Assembly (NCBI RefSeq): GCF_048564905.1
Contig: NC_133014.1
Location: forward strand, 5,279,136 to 5,343,135
DNA from: Vicugna pacos
Lineage: Eukaryota > Chordata > Mammalia > Artiodactyla > Camelidae
Reading direction: 5' to 3'
DNA length: 64,000 nt
This document shows, one piece after another, positions 45,301-55,720 of this stretch; within the stretch, counting starts at the first letter, position 1, and every line of letters begins with the position of its first letter. The notes beneath the pieces were generated by a model. It was not told the origin of the DNA. It ran no database searches and saw nothing but the letters and a program-made list of their open reading frames with translations. The position numbers were made by a program, and so were the translations under genes.

Positions 45301-48300
45301 AACCAAAAAGAGAAAGCAAAATGCCATATGATATCACTTACATGTGGACTTAAAAAAAAAAGGACATAAATGAACTTAACCTACAAAACAGAAACATACT
45401 CAGAGACATAGAGAACAAACTTATGGTTACCAGGGGGTAGAGGGAGGTGAGAAGGGATAAACTGGGAATCCAAAATTGGCACCTTTGGGGGAGTGATGGA
45501 AATGTTAGCTGTCTTGATTATGGTGGTGCTTTCATGGGTGTCTACATCTATCAAAGTTCATCACATTGTACATCTGAAATATGTGTAGTTTACTGTACAG
45601 GAACCAGACAACAGTAAAAGTGTTAAAAAAAAAAAAGAGAGAATCAAGTGTCTGAAGGGGGATGAGAAGCTCAGAGTCTCTCGGAAGGTGACAGTGCCAT
45701 AAACAAACGATCAGAACACAAGGTGGTCCAGTGCTCTAGCAGAAAGACTGACAAAGCGGCACGGGAACATGGAACGAGGGGTCAGTGGAGGGAGCAGGGC
45801 TGCCACAGGTGCCTCTGGACCTGATCGGACGGTGGCTCTGATCCTGCTCTTTGGCAGGCAAGGAGGCTGGCATGGGGGATTTCACAGACAAGGTGAAATT
45901 TGAGCTTAGTGTTGAGGGATGAGAAGGAGGGACCACATGGGCAAAGGCAGGGAAGATCGTGGATGTGCTGCAAATCCGTGGACCAACCCTGAGGTGGTCA
46001 GCGTGGTCTCGTTTTATATGCTGAGAACTTTGAGTGGGACCCCACTTCTAGTGGGGAGCCAGGAAAGGCAGAGATGGGCAGAGCATCCCTCTGTCACTGA
46101 CGGTCCACGCCCCTGGGTGCGTCCTCTCTGAGCCTAAGTGTCCACAAGCATACAGTGGGGACACTGTCTACCGCCTGGATAGAAGTGAAAGGGAAACGAA
46201 ACAGTACACGTGAAGGCAGCATGAGTTACAAATGCAGCTCAGATGTAAGTGCTGAGTATTGCTGTGGCCACGTACTCCTACTATTAGCGAGTGCCGGAGG
46301 TGGGTGTTTCCAAACATGACGTCTCATTTAATCCTCAAGATCTGTTATGCTAATGGCCCGACCCGCAACCCCCGCCCCCCACCCCACCGCTTGGGGAATT
46401 CAGAACAGGGGTCATATGGAAGGATTTTCCATGCAACACTGACAGCATTCAAGTTTTCTTACCAATCTCCACTTCCCTTGTTTCATTTTGTGAAGGGGCT
46501 ATAATCACTGGAAACAGAGAAAAGCCTTGCTCACCTGAAATTAAAGATGGAAAGAGAATAAAAGTATTAGGAGCGCACTGGGTGGTCATCACTGTAAACC
46601 TTGTATTTTCATATTTCTGTCCTATTTCATAGTGATGTTTCTCACATTTTTCTGCCAGTGACCCATGGCCACAAATACACACACACACACACACACAAAT
46701 GTAACAAAAACATTCAAGTAATACTTCCTTTTACAACCTGTGATGGTTTTTGTCATTTCCTATTCTCTTTTTTAATCATTAAAAGAAAGGCTGTCCAACC
46801 TATTAAATTAGTTGCAGCTCTGGAGAATAAGCATAGTGCTAAAGGGAAGATTTCTAAAGATTCATGAAAATGATAAATATGTTAAGTCCACACTTCTGCT
46901 CACGCCTTTCCGCCCAGGTGGCCCACTGTCCCAGGAGGTTCTAATTCCTGTGGCACTGATGGCTAGAGACAGTGAAAGGGGGTCTTCTGGGGCCAGGCTG
47001 CATTCCTGCACCCTTTGATTCTCACTTATTTCAGGACGGTGTGATCAAGGATCGCTGCGGGCTTTGATGTGAAGCAGCAAGAGGCACTGACAGAAATGCG
47101 GTCCTGTCATGTCCGTTTTACAGCAGTGGGACATTGTTGGAAAAACTCCACAGAAAACCTCCTCTCCACTGCTGCTCTGCCCTAAGAACTCCGCCACCCA
47201 TTCAGGAGCTGCTCCACCTGCATCCACAGATCGAGCTATGCTGAGGAGACCAGACCCCCATCTCCCTGGAGATTTGACATGCTTGATTGTGAAGTCTTGT
47301 CCCTTGACAGGAGTTTTATAGAATATAAAGTAAATTTGAAAGAAAGAAGTTAGAATTAAATGACCTACTTGAGGTCACTGATGATGTTGAAAGCACCACA
47401 AATCAAGATTGGAAAGCACCCAACGATATCTGTGTATCTCTGCATAAAACTTCTCACTAAGCTTCTAATCCAGTTAGTTGCAATAGAGACTAAATAGACT
47501 GTTTTTTTTTTTCTATTTGCAGAACCTCTGACAACAAGTTGGGAGGAAGAGAGTTAATCTTGTTCTCCAAATAGCTGTATTCTAGTCAAAAAAAAAAAGA
47601 GTTCAATTAGCACCCAGCTCACTTTATCTTTGAAAAATGAAGCCATAGAGGAGAGAACAGTTGCAGCTTTGGATTCGTAGAGTAATTTCCCTCCAAGCTG
47701 TCTTAAATCTTGATAGCGCATTTAGAAAATCTCTTGCGTCATAGTGGTGAGTATGTGAGATAAGATGAGACAGGAGGAATTTCGGGGAGGAGGATGAAGC
47801 AAAGGCAGACTGACAAGGGCTCAATATCTCTCATGTTATCTTTCTTCAAGTGTTGCATTTTGTTAAACTTGGCAGCTTACCAATAACTGTGAATGACCTG
47901 GTTGCTGTCACGCTGTAACTGACACCATTTTCATTGTGCATAAATTTGCACGTATAATCACCGGTGTCCTGGCGAGTCGCATTGTCAATCAGCAGATACG
48001 ACTTGTGTGCTTGGTACCTTGATCCTCGAAGAAGGTCACAATTCTGAAACACAATTCCAGTCCATATGCAATAATTCTTTCCTTACGTTCATATACATTG
48101 TGTGACTTTACTCCGTGTCCCACACGTCTCTTACCTTAAACCACTCAACAGGCGCTGTCCAATTGTAGAGGTCAATTGTCGGACAATATATTTTGGAATT
48201 TTTTTCTGACCCGGATGTTGTGGAATACATCAGATAATCCGGAATACTGCAACCTGGTGGTTTCTTATAAATGGTGACATTCACATACCCAGTCTTATTG

Positions 48301-50534
48301 GAGGTAGGACTATTAAAATAAGCCAACAATTTTTTTCTTAAAATCACTTAGCATTATGAAATAACTTCATGCAACTCTTTTACTTAATATTGCTTTTCTT
48401 CTTAAAACAAGTGATGCATGGTTGTTATTTTATAGTGATTCTTGGTTTAAAATAATCACTGAAATTTAGAGTTTTAAATACTTTTGTTACATTTGAGATA
48501 AAACATAGCTCTTACAGTAACCCTAAAGCTGACTTCCTCATTGTTACTTTGTATACTGTCTTTGCTGTAATGCCTGCGGAGGACCAATATAATTAAAGAC
48601 AATGAGTATTTATTAACAGTTACCATTCGTAGTGGTAACACTACCTCATTTTAGTCTCACAACTGTCCTTCAAAGTGGGTTTATAGATAGAGAAGTAACT
48701 TGCTGGCAACACACAGCTAACTAGTGACAGACCATGAATTTGAAACAAACCCTGTCTGATCTCAGAATCTAGACACCTAACTATACACATCTTGCCTTTC
48801 GACAGTTCACCTGACACCTTGGATGTGCCGAACAGGCACAAAATCACAGACATTTGACAGTTTACACGGAAGGTAAGTGACCTGCAGGCACACAATCTCA
48901 CGTTACCCTCTGGGGCTTGCCCCTCGGATCGACAGAGTGGGAAACTGCCCCTGACACACACTGCAGACCTCCACATGCCCAGCTCCTAGGTTCCTGTGTT
49001 TTGTGCTGGGTTGTTCTGATCTGGAGCCCCACATGAGCGACTGCTCTCAATTCTCTTGGTCACTGAAAGAGTTAGTCTTTTTCCAATTGAGCTACAAATT
49101 AACCCCTGCCATTAATCATCCCAATAGTGAGTTCACCATCACCTAAACCCCAACCTGAGGTTTTTTCCTAGAAGCGCTCTTTTTTTCAAATTTCTTTACA
49201 TATTCAACTGTTCCACAAAGGTCTAGAATGGGGAAGGGAAGGGAAGTGAGGGCAACTCAGACAAGGGAGCAGGGTAAGAGGGCTAATACCGCCTGATGAT
49301 GCAAGTATAAGATCCAGAATCGCTGACTTCGGCTGGGAGAAACTTCAGACGTTCCCCGGAGGCAACTACACGGTTTCTTCTCTGGGTGGGAATAATTGTG
49401 TTGGTTTTTGAGTAATACCAGTCCACAGGGTATTGAGATTTTTCTTGTCTGGGACATCTCACAATTAAAGCCTCATTTTCCAGGCCCCAAGAAGATTTGC
49501 CTGCAAATGACAAAAAAAAATTATAGATATTTTATATAAATATGAAATCCTGGAATGATCGTATATAAAGATTATAATCTCTGTATTCTAAATATCCTCT
49601 TCTAGGATTAAATTTAGAAACCAGGTCATACTTGGTGATACTTTAACTGAGAAAGAATAAGTAAATGAGCTATGATCTTTCATAAAATATTCTTTTTTTT
49701 TTAATCGAAGTACAGTCAGTTACAATGTGTCGATTTCTGGTGTTCAGCACAATGTCCCAGCCATGCCTGTACATACATATATTCGTTTTCATACTCTTTT
49801 TCATTAAAGGTTGTTACAAGATATTGAATATAGTTCCCTGTGCTGTGCAGAAGAAACTTGGGTTTTTTTCATCTATTTTTAAATATAGTGGCTAACATTT
49901 ACAAGTCTCAAACGCCCAAATTTATCCTTTCCCACCCCCTTTCCCCCAGTAACCATAAGATTGTTCACCATGTCTGCAGGTCTGTTTCTGCTTTGTAGAT
50001 GAGTTCATTAGTGTCTTCTTTTTTCTATTTTTAGATTCCACATGTGAGTGATATCATATGGTATTTTTCTTTCTCTTCATGGCTTACTTCACTTAAAATG
50101 ATGATTCTAATGGGTACCACAGGTTAATGACTTAATTTGGGGCTAAATCCCCCGCATTGCTCCAATGAGAAGCAGCCATGTCTACCTACACAAAGCATGT
50201 TGTCAGTCAACAAATGCTTACAGTGCCTCCACGTGCAGGCATCGTGTTAAATTTTGATGTATTTGAATACGTAAAATTAAAATTATGCCATGTTTGTTAT
50301 GAAGAATTTGTCCTGATAGATTGGTGATAAAGAATGTCTGCAGAGCATAAATGAATTTTCCAAGTTACCATTCAGCTGGAGCAACTGGCAGCAAGCAGTT
50401 AAAAGCAAGGCAAAAGTCCTTGGAATTACTTAATGTAAAGAATTGTAAATTTCAGTTCAAAAGCAATGCTTACTGAACTTAGCTGACGCGGAAGGTATGA
50501 GAACCATCAGAATTGCCAAGACGCAAACTCTCAT
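35986..50534 (-). CDS. IL1RL1: IL1RL1 (ST2), IL-33 receptor, membrane form
   Basis: This is the primary receptor for IL-33, which pairs with IL1RAP and signals through a TIR domain. Coding exons in transcript order are 50534-50474, 49500-49290, 48309-48135, 48043-47881, 46534-46463, 44534-44393, 44300-44155, 39865-39719, 38807-38640 and 36344-35986. All have AG/GT borders and consistent phases, giving 548 codons (547 residues plus stop). Residues 1-18 are a signal peptide (cleavage after SASA). Three Ig domains follow, then a membrane helix at about 330-350 and TIR boxes 1 (DGKVYDAYVIYPRN), 2 (GYTLCIYGRDLLPGE) and 3 (FWKHLRY). N-X-S/T sites include NKT, NWT, NAT, NET, NIT and NRS. It matches human ST2 throughout. 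Oddities are an extra in-frame ATG 15 bases upstream and a C-terminus about nine residues shorter than human. Confidence 0.97.
36345..38639. other. IL1RL1 intron between the two TIR exons
   Basis: I recognise no exon. 37120-37580 looks like an old interspersed repeat (TCAGTCAGGATCCTAAGAGA) that I cannot place. The 161-codon plus-strand frame inside it has no domain. Confidence 0.4.
38640..38807 (-). CDS. IL1RL1: IL1RL1 exon: first half of TIR domain
   Basis: The acceptor is GTTCTCACTTTCAG and the donor GAAG|GTAAAC, phase 1 to 1, from residue 373. It codes box 1 (DGKVYDAYVIYPRN), then FVHQILPDVLENKCGYTLC and IYGRDLLPGE (box 2/BB loop). The frame happens to stay open into the intron to 38446, but that part has no family similarity. 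Confidence 0.96.
38808..39718. other. IL1RL1 intron, nothing recognised
   Basis: No repeat or exon identified. The 160-codon plus-strand frame (38772-39254) overlaps the TIR exon in antisense and has no domain. Confidence 0.4.
39719..39865 (-). CDS. IL1RL1: IL1RL1 exon: transmembrane segment
   Basis: The acceptor is CTTTTGAATAG and the donor AAAG|GTAAGT, phase 1 to 1, starting at residue 324. It codes a short extracellular stem (IDQQSTYY), a leucine/isoleucine/valine-rich helix to about residue 350, then KVFWIEIILLWRDVARPYKT on the cytoplasmic side. It matches human VLVIILKMFWIEATLLWRD. Confidence 0.95.
40745..40890 (-). repeat. MIR SINE, antisense
   Basis: GTTACTTAGCCATCACTGAG and CTTTATCCTTATTGCTTCAC follow the antisense MIR order, moderately decayed. 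Confidence 0.5.
41550..41740 (-). repeat. MIR SINE, antisense
   Basis: TTTGAATCCTGCCTCTGTAA, CCCAGTTTCCTCATGTCTAA and GAGCAATGAATAAATGTGTA. Confidence 0.75.
41900..43170. other. IL1RL1 intron, nothing clearly recognised
   Basis: Intron sequence between the soluble-form region and the TM exon. No exon or named repeat identified. Confidence 0.4.
43176..43181 (-). terminator. IL1RL1: Candidate poly(A) signal for soluble ST2 transcript
   Basis: AATAAA on the minus strand, about 960 bases after the soluble-form stop codon. It is the first canonical hexamer I found in the intron in that direction. It is a weak call based on position only. Confidence 0.35.
43230..43530 (-). repeat. L2 LINE, antisense
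   Basis: TTTTTCATTCAGCAAGTGTT, CATTGAGCACATGCTTGGTG, TGCCACCCCTGCCCTCGTGG and CATTTACAGTCACGTAGAGC are clear antisense L2 blocks. It lies in the region that would be soluble-ST2 3' UTR. Confidence 0.8.
44138..44300 (-). CDS. IL1RL1: IL1RL1 exon 8 with soluble-ST2 read-through end
   Basis: The exon proper is 44300-44155 (acceptor GCCTTTTTAG, donor CCAA|GTAAGC, phase 2 to 1). It codes SSSNELTCLNTVLRIA, KEEDLWLNYNCLALNFHG and HTVRLRRKNP. If the donor is not used, translation continues SKPCF and stops at TGA 44140-44138. The human soluble isoform ends NPSKECF by the same mechanism, and the predicted length (328 residues) equals the human soluble form. Family knowledge: soluble ST2 is a decoy for IL-33. 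Expression itself cannot be seen in the sequence. Confidence 0.92.
44393..44534 (-). CDS. IL1RL1: IL1RL1 exon: third Ig-like domain, first half
   Basis: The acceptor is CCTTCTCATCTAG and the donor AAAG|GTATTT, phase 1 to 2. It codes KPANITCSACFGKGSQ, VLWQVNRSKV and EEQGQNQ, matching human ANLTCSACFGKGTQ. Confidence 0.95.
45100..45640 (+). repeat. L1 3' end (ORF2 end and 3' UTR)
   Basis: CAAGACATGGAAACAACCCA, AATACTATTCAGCCATAAAA, AACATGGATGGACCTGGAGA and TACTGTACAGGAACCAGACA, with an A tail near 45627. Sense L1 in IL1RL1 intron between the linker exon and Ig3 exon, of intermediate age. Confidence 0.9.
46120..46400. repeat. Two MIR fragments, antisense then sense
   Basis: 46120-46265 reads antisense MIR (CTCTCTGAGCCTAAGTGTCC, ATACAGTGGGGACACTGTCT). 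46290-46400 reads sense MIR (GACGTCTCATTTAATCCTCA). Confidence 0.5.
46463..46534 (-). CDS. IL1RL1: IL1RL1 short exon: Ig2-Ig3 linker
   Basis: This 72-base exon lies between acceptor CTTTAATTTCAG and donor ATTG|GTAAGA, phase 1 to 1. It codes GEQGFSLFPVIIAPSQNETR and EVEIG, matching human DEQGFSLFPVIGAPAQNE. Confidence 0.94.
46676..46697 (+). repeat. (CA)n microsatellite
   Basis: About eleven CA units, 142 bases upstream (transcript sense) of the IL1RL1 linker exon. Confidence 0.9.
47881..48043 (-). CDS. IL1RL1: IL1RL1 exon: second Ig-like domain
   Basis: The acceptor is TGTGTTTCAG and the donor ATTG|GTAAGC, phase 0 to 1. It codes NCDLLRGSRYQAHKSYLLI, DTGDYTCKFMHNENG and SYSVTATRSFTV. The Ig tyrosine corner and cysteine are present. 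Confidence 0.96.
48135..48309 (-). CDS. IL1RL1: IL1RL1 exon: Ig1/Ig2 linker and start of Ig2
   Basis: The acceptor is TATTTTAATAG and the donor AAG|GTAAGA, phase 2 to 0. It codes PTSNKTGYVNVTIYKKP, then IPDYLMYSTTSGSEKNS, then KIYCPTIDLYNWTAPVEWFK, nearly identical to human. Confidence 0.96.
48595..48785 (+). repeat. MIR SINE, sense
   Basis: AATGAGTATTTATTAACAGT, CACAACTGTCCTTCAAAGTG and ACACACAGCTAACTAGTGAC, between the Ig1 exon and the following exon of IL1RL1. Confidence 0.75.
49290..49500 (-). CDS. IL1RL1: IL1RL1 exon: first Ig-like domain
   Basis: The acceptor is TCATTTGCAG and the donor CG|GTATTA, phase 1 to 2. It codes SSWGLENEALIVRCPRQ, VDWYYSKTN, IPTQRRNRVVASG and DSGSYTCII, covering both Ig cysteines and the tryptophan. 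Human has SWGLENEALIVRCPRQ and VDWYYSQTN. The split codon at the end becomes Arg, where human has Ser. Confidence 0.96.
49690..50105 (-). repeat. L1 3' end, antisense
   Basis: Begins with a T run (antisense A tail), then TACAGTCAGTTACAATGTGT, ACAAGATATTGAATATAGTT and GAGTGATATCATATGGTATT. Same family as 1-190 and 10505-10705. It lies in the intron between the first two coding exons of IL1RL1. Confidence 0.88.
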
Positions 50535-50596
50535 TCTCAGTTTCTTCATCCAGAGCAAGTGTTGGTAACTGATTCTCGAGATGATTCAGATTGAAT
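50474..50596 (-). CDS. IL1RL1: IL1RL1 first coding exon (start and signal peptide)
   Basis: A plausible acceptor CTGTGTCACAG precedes position 50596 and the donor is TTCA|GTAAGC at 50474. The start aligned with human is the ATG at 50534-50532, which opens MRVCVLAILMVLIPSASA and has A at -3. A second ATG in the same frame lies 15 bases upstream (50549) in a weaker context and would add MKKLR. The 5' UTR (GTTACCAACACTTGCTCT) resembles the human one. The 5' limit of the exon is less sure than the rest. Confidence 0.88.
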
Positions 50597-50599
50597 CTG

Positions 50600-51450
50600 T
50601 GACACAGGAGGGTGAAATTCTCCCCTAGGTGGCTGATGGCGCTCCCTAAGATTTATAGTCGGAAAGAATTGTCAGTATCTCTTCTGAAAAACAAATCATA
50701 CGAAATCACAAGCAAAATATTTACAGCCATGATTTTACTTGCCCAATACCCCCCAGGAGAATTAATCATTCACAGGTGTTTAGTATGTATAAATATGTTT
50801 GGGAGCAGGCTTCAGACACATTTATTCCTACTGGACCTTTGGACCACACAAAACTTACTATGGCCATGCCATTTCATAGTCTCATGAGAATGTACTGAAA
50901 GAAGCTAAATTAAGAGGAAAGAAAATGAATTTCTATTTTTGAAAAAAATAAAACCATAAAATTCAACAGACCCTAGAAAACACAATATTATAAACACTGA
51001 TTTGAGACCACAGGCATCCACATAGGCTACCAGCTGCGTGACCCACAGCTCAAGGACACAGGCAAACAGTCGTCACAAAGCAGCTAAGGAACACAGGAAA
51101 GTCATCAAATAATTGCCCTGAACACTACACCAAACCCTCTAAAATTTGTCCCTGCCCCAGCTGGTCCCCAGGATTCAACAAAGTCTTTCTAAGAAGAGTC
51201 GAAAGTCTGTGAAAAATAATTGCATACCTTTTTTCCCCCTCTCAGCAGAAGAATAACTTAACTATATCATTTTTTTCTTAAAAAACTCCAGGGAGGGATG
51301 GAACCAATGTAGAAACTGACAAATACTGAATGAATACAACAACCCTTAATATATTTCAGAAAGCATGTGTCCTCTAAGCATGAATCGTTGACACTTTTCT
51401 TATTCCTTGTGTGGAAAAGTTTTTACTACAAATTTGAGATAAGTAACTGA
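50600..51450. other. Region between candidate exon 1b and first coding exon
   Basis: AT-rich intron with no recognised repeat or exon. Confidence 0.4.
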
Positions 51451-51457
51451 TGCTTAC

Positions 51458-51600
51458 CCAAAGTGAAGGGCAGAGGGAACGAACTTCACGTCAAGACTGA
51501 GCTGTGAAGTGTCCGGCTCTCGTGGCTCCTTCCCTGCAGAGTCCTCACGAGCATGCGCTCTCTCTTTTATTTCAAAGGGGTGACACGCAAAGACATCCTT
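51458..51600 (-). promoter_or_regulatory. IL1RL1: Candidate proximal non-coding exon (1b) of IL1RL1
   Basis: A donor (CTTTGG|GTAAGC) ends at 51458, about 860 bases upstream of the first coding exon. The sequence shortly before it (CTCAGTCTTGA) is shared with the remembered human ST2 5' UTR. An AT-rich TATA-like stretch (GAAATAAAAGAGAG, minus) lies about 120 bases upstream. The exon start is a guess. Confidence 0.4.
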
Positions 51601-52349
51601 CAACTCGCCACTCCACCCACCCCGAAATTTGGTTTTTAGCCAAAATTCATGACTTGTTCAAAAATGCTGATGTATCGTGTACCAAGAACCCTTGACTCTG
51701 GTACATAAATATTTAAAGCATGAGAAGTACATTGAATAGTTCTTTAGAAGTACTCAAATCATCTCCACCCGTTTTAGCATCAGTTTCTCAAGCTGACTAA
51801 TGCTAGCTGTTTATCACCCCGATATTACTGCACTTTGAGTTCTAAACGATCTTGCAGTCTTGGGAATTTGATACTGCCCTTTCAGATACTCCTTGGCACG
51901 TCGCTTGGCAGCCATGGGTTAGGGAGGCTGTCAGAGAGCTTCCAAGGCAAAGCAGGAGCAAACAGGACTTCACAGGATCTCACAAATGTTCTGTTTCAGG
52001 TACAGAATGTGACACGGTCTCATCCAAAAACAGACTCCAACTCCACAGATGTAAGTCCCTACAGGGCTCGCAGGCTTGGATGGGGAAAGGAAGTTTTCCT
52101 AAGGAATTCAGAGAAATAGAGGGAGGCTTCGAGGAATAAGGCTGCCTGAAGGGAATTGACAAGGAAAACCAGGACCCTCAACTCTCAGGGTCCACATAAA
52201 ACAAACGTTCACCGCAAAAATCTGCTTTCAGCTATGCATTGCTGGGATGACTCAGGCATGAGTAAATTGAACTCACTTTTAAAATTCACCACATCCCAGA
52301 AGGATTCGGGAACTAATTCCAGACCAGCACAATGATATACTAATAAAAG

Positions 52350-52608
52350 CTAAGCCTTCTCTGGAACTCACTCTATGCCAGACAGAGTGCTAAATGACTT
52401 CCATGTATTAACTCCTTCATGCTCACAAACACCCAAGGAGGCAGGCCTGCTCTTATGGTCACCCTTTTACAGACAAGGACGCTGAGGCACTGAGAGGACA
52501 AGCAATATGTCCGGTCACATTCTGCTAAGAGGCGGAGCCAGAATTTGAACCCAAGCAGGTTGGCTCTAAAGGCTAGATTTCTAATCACTAAGTCATACCA
52601 CCACCAGG
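52350..52608 (+). repeat. MIR SINE, sense, nearly full length
   Basis: CTATGCCAGACAGAGTGCTA, ATGTATTAACTCCTTCATGC, CCCTTTTACAGACAAGGACG and GAATTTGAACCCAAGCAGGT. Confidence 0.9.
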
Positions 52609-53269
52609 TGAGAAAGGTTGAGAAAGGAGATTGCTGCCAAAGTTGTAGAAGGTTTTTGGAGTCAGTTGACTACACCCACCCTCCCCCCCCAGCACTGTGA
52701 CCGGCAACGTGCCTGAACAGCCACCCCCGTCTGCATGGACATCAGTCACATGCTCTCAGAGGAAGAGGAGCAAAGTCTTGTCACTGCTGGGAGATTTACC
52801 ACGAGACATCTGGTGTGAATTCGAGAGATTAGATCTGTTCATTGCCATTCTTGACTTAGTTGTCAACTTTTTATTATCAAGATCCTGAGTTTTGACACTG
52901 AGACCACAGAATCAGGAGCAGGCAAGCTTGACACAGTGCCCAGAAACCGTCAGCTCGAGATAACATTGTGATAAATGAAATAATACCAACTTGAACATTC
53001 TTATACTTGAGTACAAACTTATACTTTGTGTCCTAAAACATCTTTCAAAAATTTTTACTTAATGTGGGCATATATTCATTTAGACTAGGCCACAGCTACC
53101 TTGGTTTCTTAGTTTTAAATAAGGTTTCAGTTAGAGTTGTAATATCATCATCACGAAATCTTGCAGAAGCATTTAATGAAGTCTAGCTATTATGATAAAT
53201 AAAAGATATTATTATAAAATAACTCAGTCAATTATTCAACAACTAGGCCCCTTCATTCAAAATACAACA

Positions 53270-53425
53270 CTGCATGGGACTTATCATCAGCATCCTTCAA
53301 AGTTTACAGATTAAAATAAAAACCCAAGGATGAGACTGGTTAAAAAATTTGACCAAGTTCACCCAGTTGTGGCTGGGGTTGAAACCAGACTTGTTGAACC
53401 TCAAAGCCAAGGCTTTCTTTCTTTT
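53270..53425 (+). repeat. MIR SINE fragment, sense
   Basis: AAGTTCACCCAGTTGTGGCT and GGTTGAAACCAGACTTGTTG match the 3' half of MIR. Confidence 0.6.
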
Positions 53426-54139
53426 TTTTTTTCAAATATCAGCTTAAAAAAGAGATTAGAGCAGTGAAGCTTTCCTTCTTATGGCTATGACTGGTAAAAC
53501 AGAATAAGCAACTCTAATTTCCTTTAAGCCTCTCCTCTGTCAAGAACTAAACCCTTCTGGCTTCTAACCATGCCGACACCATCCAACATCAAACTCTAGA
53601 AGTTGATAGTAACTTAGCAAGACAATATGCGAAAGGCAAGGCTTCTAATAAATACCTGAAACAAAGATTCTGAGCGGCCACGGATTCTGCCAAGTTAAGC
53701 AGAAATCTTCCGGTGCCTGCTGGCTGCTCCTGCAGAAGCTCTCTTCATTTTCAAAATTAATCTAACCTAATTTGGCCATACATTTTTTTCTGTTTTGAAA
53801 TCTTGCATATCTTTATTTATAATCTAATTCTCTGAAATTTCTACTAAGAAGCAAAACACAAAAACTTTTATTTGCCTGAGTCACACCTAGGGGCTTGCAT
53901 TTGGATCATGGCATCCAAATATTTTGTTACTTAGAAGATATCCTGTGAGGTTTATTCATCTTCTTGGCTGGTGTCATAGCGAAATTGAGATAGAATGTCT
54001 TAACACTGCAGGGCTGGCCAGTGGTGACCTGGTCTTACAGTAACCATGTGAAAAGCAGGAAATATTTGTCCTGTTAAATTTATGTGACTTAAAGTGGGTC
54101 AGGTTCTCACTCAATGATTCACACAAGAACAAGCACTCA

Positions 54140-55720
54140 GTGCTCCTTTCCTTCCCTCCATCCTTCCTTTGGCCTCACCCAACTCTCCCCTTCAAAAACT
54201 CAAAGCAATTGGTACATATTCAAGGACAAACTGGAAATAACAAAGACTATCTATATCCAGGACTAGCCTGCTGAGCTCCTCCATCCCTCTCCCCTCCCTG
54301 TCCCTTTAAGTCTCCCTCGTCTCAATGACGGTCACTCCATCCTCCGGTTCCCCAAGCTAAAACTCTCCATATATGATTGACTCTTCTCCTCCTCACATAT
54401 CTGGCATGCAGTCCACCAGTGCATCCTATTGGTTCCACCTTGAAAGAACATCCTACCTGCGAGGACTCCCTCCCACCTCCACCGCCACCTCCCTTGAACA
54501 AGCCACCATCATCTCTCACCTGGATTTTAACAATAGCTTCTAATGGTTGTCCCTGCTTCCACTCATGCCCTTCTGCAGACTATCCTTAATACAGAGGCTC
54601 CAGAGAGCCTGTTAAAACCTAAGTCAAATCGTATATACCTCCAATGTCTTTCCACTTCCTCCAGAGGAAAAGCCAACACCCTTACCTCCACTGTGGCGTC
54701 CGCACAACCTGAGGCCACCTGGCATCTCCTTTCCAATCCTGTGCCCTCCTTGAATGTACCAGGACAGTTCCCGCCCTGCACTAGCCCTTCCTTCTGTCTA
54801 GATGGCTCCTTCCAGTGATCCACAAGGCTGACTTTCTCACCTCCTCAAAGCCCATGCTCCTACGGCACGTTCTCAGTAAGGCTTAGCCCTACTACTCAAG
54901 TTTCTTTTCTTCTCTCTTTTTTTTTTTTTTTGGCTCCTGAACTTTTTTTGTTGAGTTTAAATCACATCACATAAAATTAATCATTTTAAAGTGACAATTC
55001 AGTGGTATTCAATACATTGACAATGTTGTGAAACCAACAATCTATCTAGACCTAAAACATTTTCATCACCCCAAATAAAACCCTGTGCCATCAGTAGTCA
55101 CCCACCCCACCCCTCCTCCCCCTAGTCTCTAGCAACCATCCACCTGTCTTCTGTCTCTATGGACTTGCCTATTCTGAATAGTTCGTATAAATGGAATCAA
55201 ACAATAAGTGCCCTTTGTACCTGACTCATTTAGCATAATGTAGTCAAGGTCCATTTATGTTGAAGCATATATCAGCACTTCACTCTTTTTAATGGTTGAG
55301 TAATATTCTACTGTCTGAATATACCACAATGTGTTTATCCGTTCATCCATTTGTGAGCATGTGGGTTGCCTCTGCCTTTGACTATTGTGAATATGCCATT
55401 GTGGACATCGGTGTCCAAGCGTTTGTTTGGTATCTGATTGGCTAATTTTGAATTGCCCATCTTTCCCTCTTTCCCCATCTCCTTGCCCTGCTCTGGTCCT
55501 TCTCTAGGGCGCACATCATCTCCTAAGACTCTACTTAACACACCGTGTTTACTGTTTCTGTTCTGTTTCCCCCGCTAGAATACGAGCTCCAGAAGGAAAG
55601 ATGTTTCTGTCAGTTGTGTCCACTGATCACTAGCTCACATCCTTGGAATGGCAACCTGTACAAAGCAGGGCCCCAAAAGTGTTCACTGAATGAGCCAGCA
55701 CACCAACTATGGGGTGGGGT
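54140..55720 (+). repeat. L2 LINE, split by an L1 insertion
   Basis: Sense L2 sequence (GGTTGTCCCTGCTTCCACTC, CTGGATTTTAACAATAGCTT) runs to about 54910. It resumes at about 55435 (CGAGCTCCAGAAGGAAAGAT, AAAGTGTTCACTGAATGAG), with an L1 3' end between. Confidence 0.75.
54912..55432 (-). repeat. L1MB-type 3' end, antisense, nested in L2
   Basis: T run, then AATCATTTTAAAGTGACAAT, ACATTTTCATCACCCCAAAT, GGACTTGCCTATTCTGAATA and ATTCTACTGTCTGAATATAC. The younger L1 splits the older L2. Confidence 0.88.
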
